Below, piece after piece: positions 50,716 through 59,309 of a stretch of DNA of 64,000 nucleotides (position 1 is the stretch's first letter; each line of letters starts with the position of its first letter). Under the pieces are notes generated by a model, which was not told where the DNA came from, ran no database searches, and saw only the letters and a program-made list of their open reading frames with translations. The DNA is taken from the NCBI RefSeq assembly GCF_001513975.1, contig NZ_KQ947989.1:310001-374000 (forward strand). Direction: 5' to 3'. The position numbers and the translations under genes are program-made. The DNA comes from Streptomyces curacoi (GTDB lineage Bacteria; Actinomycetota; Actinomycetes; Streptomycetales; Streptomycetaceae).

Positions 50716-51675
50716 ATGTCCCCTAGCCGCGTCCCGCGTCCAGCGCCCGCCCACGTCGCCACGGCGGCTCAAGTCACCGGCTCACGACAGCAGTTCGCGA
50801 CACCCCACCGTACGCACCCACCGGAGCGGGAAAGAGCCGAAACCGTCCCACCGCGCGCCCCCACCGCCCGGCACAACCGCCTCCACGCCACCACAACCGA
50901 CACCCACACCGCCTCCGTGCTTCGCGCCCTCCTCCACCCAGAGCACGCGCACCCGGTGGCCTCCCCCCGCCCGCTGCCGGCCCACATCACCCAACCACTG
51001 CGCTGGTGCATGGCCACCACGGCACTCGATGCCCGGCAACGAGCGACCGAGATGGCGGTGCTGCGCAGCGACAACCCCCGGGCCCTCGTCGGTGAACTCG
51101 ACGACCGGCTCCTGCTGCTCAGCGTCGAGCCCCCGGTCTGCGATCGCCTCACCGTCCCGTGCGCGACAGCGGTCATCGAGGAGGGAGGCAGCATCGACAC
51201 GGCGGCCGACCTCGCCTGCCAGGCAGCAGCCTTCGCCCGCCTGTACGGACACACTCCCCTCGACGCCCGTGACGTCCTGCCTCTCGTCCGCCTGCTGAAG
51301 CAAGGCACCGAGAGGGACGAGGACTTCCTCTGCCGCAGCCTGGGCCCACTCCGTGGCGACCCCCGCCACGCCCACCTGCTGACCACCCTCAGGGCCTACC
51401 TGCGACACGGCATGTCCACGGCCGCCACAGCACGCAGCCTCTACCTCCACCGACACACACTCGACAACAGACTCCGCCGTATCCGCCAACTCACCGGACT
51501 CGACCTCACCCACCCCCTCCACCGCCTGCGCGCCGAGATCGCACTCCTCCTCACCATCCCCAACAGGCCCCTGTCCGCAGGCGCCGAGCACGGGGCGAGC
51601 CACCGGGTTGGTGCCGGCGGTGGGGCGGCAGTGAGCTGTTTCCAACCTGTCGGCCTGGAAGCCCGGTTCGGCTGA
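50716..51675 (+). CDS. PucR/CdaR-type transcriptional regulator 2
   Basis: A 319-residue paralogue of the regulator upstream. The N-terminal 80 residues are Pro/Arg/Thr-rich and low in structure. The C-terminal HTH_30 region is well kept: LLTTLRAYLRHGMSTAATAR, SLYLHRHTLDNRLRRI and LTGLDLTHPLHRLRAEIALLL. GAAAGG lies six bases before the ATG. The shorter N-terminal domain suggests a different or missing ligand input compared with regulator 1. Confidence 0.8.
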   Translation: MSPSRVPRPAPAHVATAAQVTGSRQQFATPHRTHPPERERAETVPPRAPTARHNRLHATTTDTHTASVLRALLHPEHAHPVASPRPLPAHITQPLRWCMATTALDARQRATEMAVLRSDNPRALVGELDDRLLLLSVEPPVCDRLTVPCATAVIEEGGSIDTAADLACQAAAFARLYGHTPLDARDVLPLVRLLKQGTERDEDFLCRSLGPLRGDPRHAHLLTTLRAYLRHGMSTAATARSLYLHRHTLDNRLRRIRQLTGLDLTHPLHRLRAEIALLLTIPNRPLSAGAEHGASHRVGAGGGAAVSCFQPVGLEARFG

Positions 51676-51727
51676 CAGGGGCCGCATACCGTCGGGACAG
51701 GGTGCCGCGGCGCCTCGGTCGGGCGCT

Positions 51728-52765
51728 TCAGGGATCCTCGTCGCCCAGGTCTTCGGGAGACCGCTCGTCGACAACCGTGACGAAGGCCGAGGCGACGAGG
51801 GCGACAGCGCGGTCGTCGTCGCGGGCCAGTCGGCGCAGGACCTCCTGCACGCTGGTCCCCGGCAGCTCGACCAGCGCCTGGGTCAGACGTATGCGCGTCG
51901 CGGAGTCCGCGGTGGGCGCGGCGAGTTCGTCGACCAGTGCGGTCATGATCCGTTCCGCGCACCCGAAGTGCTGGGACAGTGTTCCCAGGACCTCCGCCGC
52001 CTCGACGTCGTTGGAACCCTCGACCACCATGCCGACGAGTGCCGGCACAGCCCCGGCCACGCCCTGCCTGCCCAACGCCAGAGCGGCGTGTCCGCGCACC
52101 CTCGTGTCCGGGTCCCCGAGCGCGTCCGCAAGCACCGCGGTCGCACCCGGGGCCTCGGCCATGCCGGCGATCGCCAGCACCGCGCGTCGCCGGATGTCGA
52201 CGTCCTCCGAGTGGACGCCGGCGGCCAGTGCCGCCACGCCGTCGCCGCCCGCTCGGGCGAGCGCCCAGCGCAGGGCGCCCGCGACGTTGGGGTCGGATTC
52301 GGCCAGGACCGCCCCGGCCAGCAGCTCGGCGGGAACCGACGCTCCCTCCGGCCGGGCCAGGACGGCCTGCTGCCTGCGCGCGGCACTGGTCGAGTCGAGT
52401 CCCTGCATGAGTTCGACGATGCGCAGGACGTCCTGCCAGCCGGTGGGCGCCGACGCATCGACAGCGCGGAGCCGCTCCAGCAGCTCCTGTTCCCGCTCCA
52501 AGCGGTCTTCCGTCCACCGGATGAGGTCGCTGACCAGGGCGGACGGTGTGAAGGCCGGGTCCTCCAGCGCGCGCCCGATCTGCTTGAGCGAGAGCCCGAG
52601 GGACCGCAGGCTCTCCACGTGGAAGATCCTGCGGACGTCCTCGGCGGAGTACTCGCGGTAGCCGCCGACGGTGCGCCCCGTCGGTCGCACCAGCCCGAGG
52701 GCGTCGTAGTGCCGGAGCATCCGGGCGCTCACCCCCGAGTGACGGGCCACATCACCGATCAGCAT
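51728..52765 (-). CDS. MerR-family regulator with HEAT-repeat domain
   Basis: A 345-residue protein: an N-terminal MerR winged helix (MLIGDVARHSGVSARMLRHY, GYREYSAEDVRRI), a coiled helix (about 75-105), then about 220 residues of HEAT-type alpha repeats (GVHSEDVDIRRRAVLAIAGM, LGDPDTRVRGHAALALGRQG). The HEAT part should bind a protein partner, probably the HEAT protein encoded upstream with which it overlaps by seven bases. It has no MerR-type metal-binding cysteines. It likely binds the dyad before the operon. Confidence 0.85.
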   Translation of the reverse strand: MLIGDVARHSGVSARMLRHYDALGLVRPTGRTVGGYREYSAEDVRRIFHVESLRSLGLSLKQIGRALEDPAFTPSALVSDLIRWTEDRLEREQELLERLRAVDASAPTGWQDVLRIVELMQGLDSTSAARRQQAVLARPEGASVPAELLAGAVLAESDPNVAGALRWALARAGGDGVAALAAGVHSEDVDIRRRAVLAIAGMAEAPGATAVLADALGDPDTRVRGHAALALGRQGVAGAVPALVGMVVEGSNDVEAAEVLGTLSQHFGCAERIMTALVDELAAPTADSATRIRLTQALVELPGTSVQEVLRRLARDDDRAVALVASAFVTVVDERSPEDLGDEDP

Positions 52766-53463
52766 TCCGCGGTCTCCGCGGCAGCGGCTCGTTGCGGCCC
52801 GAGGATCACGGCTCGCTTCGCCTCGTCGATGGCCGCGTCGAAACCGGTCTCCGGGTTCTGCCGGAGCAGCTCGGTGGCAGTGGCGTGCGCGGCCACGGCC
52901 GGGTCGGGGCTCGCCGCGGCCTTCTCCAGTGCGGGCCTGGTCACGTCGCCGAGGTCGACGAGGGCCCGGCTCAGGCTCAGTTGCACAGTGCGGTCGCCGC
53001 GGCCGAGCTGCAGGACCAGTTCGTCGGCCAGGTCCTTCTTCTCTTTCTCGGGCACGAGGACGACCGCGACGCGCCACGCGGTCCGCGCCACCTCGTCGTC
53101 GGTGTCGCGCAGCATGTCGCGCGTGATCCAGGCCCACGCGCTCTTGTCACCGATCTTGGAGAGCGTGTGCAACGCCTGGCTGCGGGCCCGAGTGCGCCCG
53201 GAGTCGAGTTCCTGGCGAATCCGGGGCAGGGTGAGCTCCGGCGAGAGGCGGGTCAGCGCCCAGGACAGCATGTCCCGCACGAAGAAGTCCGGCTCGACCG
53301 CGCACCGTTCGACGAGCGTCTCCAGGAAGCCGGGGTCGGGGTGCGAGCCGACCGCCAGGGCCGCCTGAAGCCGGACCGACGAGTCCTCGGCGCTCAGGGC
53401 GTTGGCCAGGCGGGCGTTGTGCGGGGTTCTGTTTGTCGGGTTGATCGAGACCACCTCCTGCAC
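52759..53463 (-). CDS. HEAT-repeat protein
   Basis: A protein of about 234 residues built of HEAT-like helix pairs (SSVRLQAALAVGSHPDPGFL, DEVARTAWRVAVVL, RTVQLSLSRALVDLGDV). It should be a protein-binding solenoid. The start is unclear: GTG at 53463 lies ten bases from the operator dyad with no ribosome site, whereas AGGAGG sits inside the frame just before an ATC codon at 53445, where SINPTNRTPHN begins. First gene of the HEAT / MerR-HEAT operon. Confidence 0.8.
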   Translation of the reverse strand: MQEVVSINPTNRTPHNARLANALSAEDSSVRLQAALAVGSHPDPGFLETLVERCAVEPDFFVRDMLSWALTRLSPELTLPRIRQELDSGRTRARSQALHTLSKIGDKSAWAWITRDMLRDTDDEVARTAWRVAVVLVPEKEKKDLADELVLQLGRGDRTVQLSLSRALVDLGDVTRPALEKAAASPDPAVAAHATATELLRQNPETGFDAAIDEAKRAVILGPQRAAAAETAEC

Positions 53464-53472
53464 CCAGGGGAC

Positions 53473-53493
53473 ACCTTGTCACCGTGTCAAGGT
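53473..53493. promoter_or_regulatory. MerR-type operator dyad
   Basis: A 21-base dyad with ACCTTG and CAAGGT outer arms and CAC/GTG inner arms around a central C; only one pair is mismatched. Its location directly before the HEAT operon fits autoregulation by the MerR-HEAT protein. Confidence 0.7.
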
Positions 53494-53498
53494 CAAGT

Positions 53499-53632
53499 CG
53501 TGACCGGCGGGTGAGGAACGACAGCGACTGCCGTCGCCGTCGGCGTGCAGGATGTCGCCGGGGCGGAAGGTGACACCGCCGAAGGTGACGGGCACGTCGA
53601 CCGGCAGCACGACGGCCACGCCGAGCCTCTTC
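53499..53632 (-). pseudogene. RraA-family C-terminal fragment
   Basis: The minus strand reads RLGVAVVLPVDVPVTFGGVT and then FRPGDILHADGDG, the conserved C-terminal strand and PGD...HAD motif of RraA / dimethylmenaquinone methyltransferase-like proteins. No start or upstream domain exists: a terminator hairpin directly precedes it. A short remnant only. Confidence 0.6.
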
Positions 53633-53634
53633 TC

Positions 53635-53664
53635 CGGTGGCGGCCTCCTGTCCGGCCGCCACCG
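53635..53664 (-). terminator. strong hairpin after the PKS remnant
   Basis: CGGTGGCGGCC and GGCCGCCACCG form a perfect 11-bp stem with an 8-base loop, 30 bases after the ACP-containing frame stops. It is probably the original terminator of the PKS transcript. Confidence 0.75.
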
Positions 53665-53693
53665 AAGACCTGTGCCCCACCCGCGGTGCTCCC

Positions 53694-55345
53694 TCAGCCG
53701 GTCGGCTCCTGCTGGTGCCGTTGGATCAGAACGTCGAGGCGTTCGGCGACACCGGCCAAAGTGGCCGCGCCCATGAGTTCCATCAAGGGGAGCTCACAGC
53801 CGAACGCCCGCTGCACCTGCACCTTGAGTTCGGCTCCCATCAAGGAGTCGAGGCCGAGATCCGCGAGGTTGGCGGTGGTGCTGACGCGGTCCGGGCCGGT
53901 CTGCAGGACGCCCGCCGCGAGTGCCGTCAGGGCGTCCATGATGAGGGTGATGCGTTCGGTCGCGCTGGTGGCTTTCGTGAGCCTGTGCCTGAGACCCTCG
54001 GCAGCCTGCGCAGTGGATGCGCCGGCCGCGTTCCCGAGTTGTGCGCTGAAGCGCGACCCGGTCAGAGCGGCCAGGATCTGCGCGAGGCGCTCCCAGTCCA
54101 TGACGCCCACGGTGACGGCCGGCCCGTTGTCCAGCACACGGTGCCGGTCAAGGGCGTCCATGGCCGCCTGCGGACTGATCAGGCCGATTCCGGAACGGGC
54201 GATGGTGTCGGCCATCAGCGTGCGGGCGACGTAGCCGGTGTGCTGATGCCACCCCAGGCCAGTGCCAGGCCGGGACGTCCCTCCGCTCGCCGCCTGCGCA
54301 TCAGGCTCTCCAGGTAGAGGTTGGCCGCGGCATACGGGGCCTGATGCAGATTGCCGACGAGCGCGGCGACGGACGAGTAGGCGACGAAGAAGTCGAGTTC
54401 GCAGTCCCTGCTGACCTCGTCGAGGATCCGCGCACCGTGGACCTTGGCCGCGAGGACTCGGCGGATGCGGTCAGGTGTCAGCTCGTCGAGCGGCGCGTCG
54501 TCCAGTTGCATCGCAGCGTGGACGATCCCCCGCACAGGCCGCCCTTGCTCTGCTGCCTCCCGGACGATTCGGGTGATGACCTGGCGGTCGGTGACGTCAG
54601 CCGCGTGGGCCACCGCGTCGGCACCCTGCCGGTCGAGGTCTTCGAGAAGCGCGGACGCTTCGGGTGACCCGGCTCCTCGACGGCCGATGAGGGCCAGGTG
54701 GCGGGCACCGCGGTCGACGAGGTGGCGGGCGGTGGCCGCCCCCAGGCCGCTCAGCCCGCCGCTGATCAGGTAGGTCGCCGCCGGATCCAGCGGCGCGTGG
54801 TCGGCGCGCTGATGTACCTCCACCGGCTCGGTACCGGAGAAGGTGACCACGACCTTGCCCAGATGCCGGGAGTGACGCAGGCTGCTCAGGGCCTCGGCCA
54901 CGCGGCCAGCGAGGTAGGCCCGGTGCGGCAGCGGGCGGTAGGTGCCGTCGGTGATCCGGCCGGTGACGGTGGCGAAGGCCGCGGCAGCCTCGGCGGGTGT
55001 GTCGGCGATCAGCCGGGTGATGTCGACGGCGTGGTACGACAGGTTGTTGCGGAACGGGCGCAGCAGCAACGGACTGTTGGCGTAGATGTCCCGCTTGCCG
55101 AGTTCCACGAACCGGTCTCCCAGGCGCAGACATTCCAGGCCGCGCCCGATCGCCTCACCGGCCAGCGAGTTGAGGACGACGTCGACACCGCCTCCCGTCA
55201 GCTTCCGTACGTCGTGGGCGAAGGACAGGTCACGGGAGTTGAGCACATGCTCGACACCGAGGGCGCGCAGCAGGTCGCGCTTGGCCGGGCTGCCGGCGGT
55301 GGCGATGACTCGTGCCCCGATGTGCCGGGCATACCGCAGTGAGCC
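53694..55345 (-). pseudogene. truncated, frameshifted PKS module: ER tail, KR, ACP
   Basis: The frame begins abruptly inside an enoylreductase domain (YARHIGARVIATAGS, NSLAGEAIGRGLECL), continues through the catalytic half of a ketoreductase (ISGGLSGLGAATARHLVDRG; Ser in VAYSSVAALVG; Tyr in QAPYAAANLY) and loses frame near 54240, where one base is missing after WGGIS. Restoring it gives TGYVARTLMADTIARSG and an ACP with LGLDSLMGAELK, ending at 53694. KS, AT and DH are absent. The ACP-containing frame could still be translated from 54215 (173 residues), but the module cannot work. Confidence 0.85.
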
Positions 55346-55540
55346 TCCGCCAACTTGGAGTCGCAGGTCAAAGGGGCTGGCGTGGCAGTCCTTCGGGATG
55401 CTGGTGGTGGTCGTCGGCCGCAGTCCGCGGGGTAGATCGTCTGACACGTCGGTGAGCACGGGATGTGCCGAAGTACCCGTGACCTGTCAGTCGATCTTGA
55501 GTTGAACAGAGGGCTTCGATCTTCAGGAGAGAGGACACTC

Positions 55541-56056
55541 GTGACGTACCAGAAGCCGATCCGGACCCGTGCCGCCGTAGTGGCGGTTGGGGCTGCCGCG
55601 CTAGTCGCCACCATGGCCACTCCCGCCCAAGCGGCGATCCCGCCAGCGGGGACGACCTTCCAGATCTCCACCGTCGTCGACGGCAGGACCGTGTGCGTCA
55701 GCAGCGTGAAGAGCGGCACGAACTACGCCGTCTACCCGCTGACCGACTGCAACACGTTCGATGCCACCCAGCAGTGGCGGCGCACCGACAACGGCCGGAA
55801 CATCAAGAACGTCGGCACTGGCCTGTGCATCTCCACCAGCGACCTCGGCGCCAGGGGCTGCGAGCGCGCGAGGCCCAGCGAGTTGATTTGGAAGCAGGAC
55901 GGCCAAGGGCGGGTGTGGAAGCCGTACGGCAACTCGATCAGCCGGACGTACTGGGCGAACTTGGATCACGTAGACGGCCTGCGGCTCTACTTCCCCCACA
56001 GGACCAACAACACCATCCCCGAAGACGCTGCCGTCTACGTCTTCAACGAGATCTGA
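55541..56056 (+). CDS. secreted small protein, ricin-lectin-like
   Basis: A 171-residue secreted protein. A signal peptide (basic start, AAVVAVGAAALVATMATPAQA) precedes a mature domain with two Cys pairs, QQWRRTDNGRNIKNVGTGLC and similar trefoil-like turns, suggesting a beta-trefoil or lectin-like fold. GTG start after AGGAGAGAGG. It lies in DNA apparently inserted into the PKS remnant. Function is unknown; carbohydrate binding is only a possibility. Confidence 0.72.
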   Translation: MTYQKPIRTRAAVVAVGAAALVATMATPAQAAIPPAGTTFQISTVVDGRTVCVSSVKSGTNYAVYPLTDCNTFDATQQWRRTDNGRNIKNVGTGLCISTSDLGARGCERARPSELIWKQDGQGRVWKPYGNSISRTYWANLDHVDGLRLYFPHRTNNTIPEDAAVYVFNEI

Positions 56057-56250
56057 CATCGGCATCTGAGGTTTCTCCAGGGAAGTTTCCTCCGCCTCTC
56101 CCCGCCAGTTGGAGGGGGTCTCACCCGGTCGAAATTCCCCGTATTGCCTCGTTCGGGTGGCAGTGAGAATGTTCGCGCAACACTGGCTCAAACAGATCGT
56201 TTAAAAGCTTGTCGGTCATCCCTGCTTATCCAGGAGAATCGAGAATAAGT

Positions 56251-56562
56251 ATGCGTAGCCTTAAGCCTCTTGCCGTAGCTGTATCGAGCCTCACTCTGAC
56301 TGTTGCGGGCATCATTGCGAGCGCTGGGAGTGCAAGCGCCACCTATAGCGCTTGTCTCGATACCGTGGCCGCGAACGGAGGACGTGCTTTCGCAGACATC
56401 GTCATGAATGCCTGTCAAGACGGAGTCGCCAAAAAGTTTGATGAATGCACGAGTGCGCTTCAGGCCACCTCTGACTCTGTAGGCAGGGGATCCGGCCCCG
56501 GCCTCTCGGAAGCCAAAGCAAACCTAGCCTGCAAGAGGGCGGCTGTACTACCTGCACCGTAA
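56251..56562 (+). CDS. small secreted four-cysteine protein, low GC
   Basis: A 103-residue protein with a signal peptide cleaved near SASA and a mature part of about 70 residues with four Cys (SACLD, NACQDG, DECTS, LACKR), probably two disulfides in a helical fold. Codon use has many A/T third positions (CGT, CTT, GTA, ACT), unlike its neighbours, and the upstream 100 bases are also AT-richer, suggesting recent acquisition. AGGAG lies unusually far before the ATG. No family is recognised. Confidence 0.65.
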   Translation: MRSLKPLAVAVSSLTLTVAGIIASAGSASATYSACLDTVAANGGRAFADIVMNACQDGVAKKFDECTSALQATSDSVGRGSGPGLSEAKANLACKRAAVLPAP

Positions 56563-56574
56563 GAGCTTCCGGTC

Positions 56575-56790
56575 ATGGGCAGGTGTGGGGGTGTCGGTGG
56601 GGTACTCCCGCGCCAGTCGGGGCGAAGTCCCATCGCTGAGGCCGCCTGTGAGCGGTTGATTTCGAGGTTTCCTCAGGACGAGCAGGGCGCGCAGGAGGCG
56701 GGTGGCTCGAGCGGGATCAGTACGGAGCTTGGTGAGGACCCGCCAGTTCTTCAGGTGGGCGAAGCCGTGCTCGACAGAGGTGTTTAATAC
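56575..56790 (-). pseudogene. IS transposase C-terminal remnant (copy A)
   Basis: The minus strand encodes EHGFAHLKNWRVLTKLRTD and PARATRLLRALLVL, the C-terminus of a DDE-type (DDE_Tnp_4) transposase. About 200 bases are roughly 94 percent identical, by eye, to 58068-58274. The catalytic core is missing. The rest of the gap to 57149 shows a GGCGACGG/CCGTCGCC hairpin (56931-56951) and no convincing gene. Confidence 0.8.
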
Positions 56791-56930
56791 GAGGTTCAAG
56801 TGTCGCGCCAGTTCGAGGTGGATTCGCGGGCGAGCCGTCGGCATATGAGGTCGATCGTCGCGGTGGGTTATGGCTTCAGAACGGTGCGGGTGGGTTTCGT
56901 AGTCGCGTGCGAGACGGCGTAGCCGCCGAG

Positions 56931-56951
56931 GGCGACGGTTTAGCCGTCGCC
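56931..56951. other. 8-bp perfect stem-loop
   Basis: GGCGACGG and CCGTCGCC flank TTTAG. It lies about 200 bases before the glycine-rich gene in DNA between two IS remnants, so it may be an IS end or a terminator. Confidence 0.4.
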
Positions 56952-57149
56952 GGCGGGCGCGTTTCTGGTGATGTTGACGCGGAAATGTTCAACTGCTCGA
57001 CCCGACGGTCGGCCTTCCGGGACAGCAAGGGATGGCCCTCGTTCCGCCAGCCACCGGATCGGGTGGTTTGCGGGCCGCAGGCCGCTCGCAGTGGCGGGGA
57101 GCGGGCGAGGATGGCGAAGCAGTCTGATGGACGTTGCAGGAGGTTGCTC

Positions 57150-57968
57150 GTGAAACTGCTTTCCGGATTCCGGCGCGCGGCGCTGGTCGCGGCGGCAGTG
57201 GTGCCGCTCATTGCCGCCCCCGGCCCGGTGTCGGCCGCACCGACCGCCGTCGTCAAGGCGTTCGGTTCCCCCGGCCAGCATCAGTTCACCGTGCCGGACG
57301 GCGTCACCCAGATTCACATCACTGCGGTGGGCGCAGGAGCGGGAGGCGGGGGCGGCGGAGGCAACAACGGCGGCACCCTGTCCGGTGCTGGCGGCGGCGG
57401 GGGCGGCGCGGGGGCCACGGTCGCGTGCACCGTCAGGGTCAGGGGCGGGGAGCGCCTCGTCGTCGTCGTGGGCCACGGCGGTGCAGGAGGAGACGGTGGG
57501 ACGGGCAAGTACCACAACGGCACCGGCGGGAAGGAGGGGACCAGCTCCGGGGTCCTCAAAATGGTGCGCTTCCCGATGGGCTGGGGCCGGGTGTTGGAGG
57601 TCGTTGCGCCGCACGGGCGGCCGGGGAACGGCGGTGAGGCGTCGGGAGACTGGCAGAGCGGGTACGGAGGCGGCGGCGGGGCCGGCGGACAGGCGAAGCA
57701 GGCTATGTGCCACGGTACCGATCCCGTTATCCACGACGGCGGGGCCGGTGAGGCCGGTCACGACGCCTACCGCGACTCCCCTGGCGTAGGTGGTACCGGC
57801 GGCGGGACGACCCCGAGGCATGTTCAGCACTGCCCGTTCATCGCGGGAGCCGGCGGCGACGGTGGCCTTGGCGCGGGCAACAGCGGGGGAGCCGGCGCCC
57901 ACCAGCTGCCCTCGAAGCCCGGCACTCACGGGCGACTCGGCTGCGTCGTGTTGACCTATACCGCATAG
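57150..57968 (+). CDS. secreted glycine-rich protein
   Basis: A 272-residue secreted protein. A signal peptide (LLSGFRRAALVAAAVVPLIA, cleavage near SAA) is followed by a beta domain starting HQFTVPDGVTQIHI, then long glycine-rich loops (GAGGGGGGG, AGGDGGTG) alternating with short strands. It matches the actinobacterial glycine-rich-domain secreted proteins, of unknown function and probably cell-surface associated. Three Cys lie in the second half. GTG follows AGGAGG by six bases. It is flanked by two directly repeated IS remnants. Confidence 0.78.
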   Translation: MKLLSGFRRAALVAAAVVPLIAAPGPVSAAPTAVVKAFGSPGQHQFTVPDGVTQIHITAVGAGAGGGGGGGNNGGTLSGAGGGGGGAGATVACTVRVRGGERLVVVVGHGGAGGDGGTGKYHNGTGGKEGTSSGVLKMVRFPMGWGRVLEVVAPHGRPGNGGEASGDWQSGYGGGGGAGGQAKQAMCHGTDPVIHDGGAGEAGHDAYRDSPGVGGTGGGTTPRHVQHCPFIAGAGGDGGLGAGNSGGAGAHQLPSKPGTHGRLGCVVLTYTA

Positions 57969-58039
57969 ACACCCCTGGCGATCCCCGGCCCGGCTGTCAA
58001 CCCACCCGTCCAAGTGCGGAGAGCCGGGCGGACACCCTC

Positions 58040-58990
58040 GTCGTGTGATTGCCAGTCAGGGGGCTGGTGTGGGGGTGTCGGTCGTGTACCCCCGCGCCAG
58101 CCGGTGCGACGTCCCATCGCTGAGGCCGCCTGTCAGCGGTTGATTTCGAGGTTTCGTCAGGACGAGCAGGGCGCGCAGGAGGCGGGTGGCTCGATCGAGC
58201 GGGATCAGTACGGAGCTTGGTGAGGACCCGCCAGTTCTTCAGGTGGGCGAAGCCGTGCCCGACCGGTGCCCGCCCGACGGCGAGGACGCCGTTGGCGGTC
58301 TTCTGACCGGGGGTGAGCTTGTGGGTGCGGGTGGCGTGGAAGCCTGTGACTATCACGGGGTCGAGTACGTCGTTGTCCAGGCCACGGAAGCCGAGGTCCG
58401 CCAGAGCCCCGAGGCCAGCGGCGCGCAGGTGGGCCAGGATGTGGTCCTGGCGGGCGGCGGTGTTGTCATGGGTGCGGCCTGGCCGGGCGGCAGATATCCA
58501 GATCAGCCGGCCCCGCTCGTCGGTCAGGGCGAGAAAGTGCAGGCCATGATGGTGGTGTTTGCCGGAGTAGTTCCGCCGGTCGGCCTTCCCGGTGCGGCGT
58601 TGGGTGGCGATGACGGTGCCGTCGATCAAAACCACTTCCCTGCCCTGCCTGTGGACCTTCTTCAGGGCGCGGTCCAGGCGCGGCGCCTGCGCCGCGAGGA
58701 GGGCGATGAGTTCGTCGCGCCAGCGGCGGACGGTGGACTCGGACACGTTGTTTCCGCCGGCCATGTCGGCCAGGCGCTGGTCGTGGCGCAGCACGGCCAG
58801 AACGATCACCGCGATGTTCCCAGGCGGCAGAATCCGCCACCGGGACCGAATCACCTTCAGGTGACGCCGCAAAAGATCGGCGAGGTGGTTGACGGTCCGC
58901 GTGGATAGCGGCAGGCGGCACTGATAGACAGGCGGGCAGTTGTCCTCGGCGTGCTTCTTGGTTTTCGTCACACAATGCCAACAGCCGCCG
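58040..58990 (-). mobile_element. IS element, DDE_Tnp_4 type (copy B)
   Basis: The element carries one transposase on the minus strand. Its ends are not certain: the best candidates for related ends are near 58048 (TCGTGTGA) and 58975 (reverse strand TTGTGTGA), a weak match. No target duplication could be confirmed. Confidence 0.55.
58050..58971 (-). pseudogene. IS transposase with 4-bp insertion near the 3' end
   Basis: From GTG 58971 the protein has a helix-turn-helix (NNVSESTVRRWRDEL) and a DDE nuclease with LIDGTVIATQRR, GLHFLALTDERGRL and LADLGFRGLDNDV, ending in GFAHLKNWRVLTKLRTD. There, CTCGATCGAG replaces CTCGAG of copy A: a TCGA duplication shifts the frame so that the last 40 or so residues are nonsense until 57997. 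The three acidic catalytic positions precede the shift, so partial activity cannot be excluded. Confidence 0.8.
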
Positions 58991-59002
58991 GGGGCGCCCC
59001 GG

Positions 59003-59296
59003 TTACGCCCGCGCGGTCGCAGGCGGCGGGGCAGGTGCCAAACGGGTGGTGAACCGGCCATCGGGCAGTTTGCGCAGCCAGCCGCGATCGACGAGTCTGA
59101 CCAGCTTCCCGCGCAGCGGCTCCAGCTTGGACCGCACGCTGACGTCGATCCCCAGCGCGTCGCCGACCTGCCGGGCCATCACCGGACCGGCGGCCTGCCG
59201 CACGGCGGCAAGAATGCGCTTGTAGTCCGGTGGGAGCGTGATCTCCTCCATGTCCGGCGTTCGGTGCGGGATCAGCATCACCGCACGTCCGCCCAC
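59003..59296 (-). CDS. winged-helix-like C-terminal fragment
   Basis: Ninety-seven codons with the pattern EITLPPDYKRILAAVRQAAG, MARQVGDALGIDVSVRSKLE and GWLRKLPDGRF. This matches the C-terminal DNA-binding-like domain of a very common Streptomyces hypothetical protein often found beside transposases. The usual coiled-coil N-terminus is missing and sequence just upstream belongs to a PKS remnant, so this is probably a 3' fragment, although an ATG opens the frame. It lies directly behind the IS. Confidence 0.6.
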   Translation of the reverse strand: MGGRAVMLIPHRTPDMEEITLPPDYKRILAAVRQAAGPVMARQVGDALGIDVSVRSKLEPLRGKLVRLVDRGWLRKLPDGRFTTRLAPAPPPATARA

Positions 59297-59309
59297 CTGC
59301 CCAGGCGTC

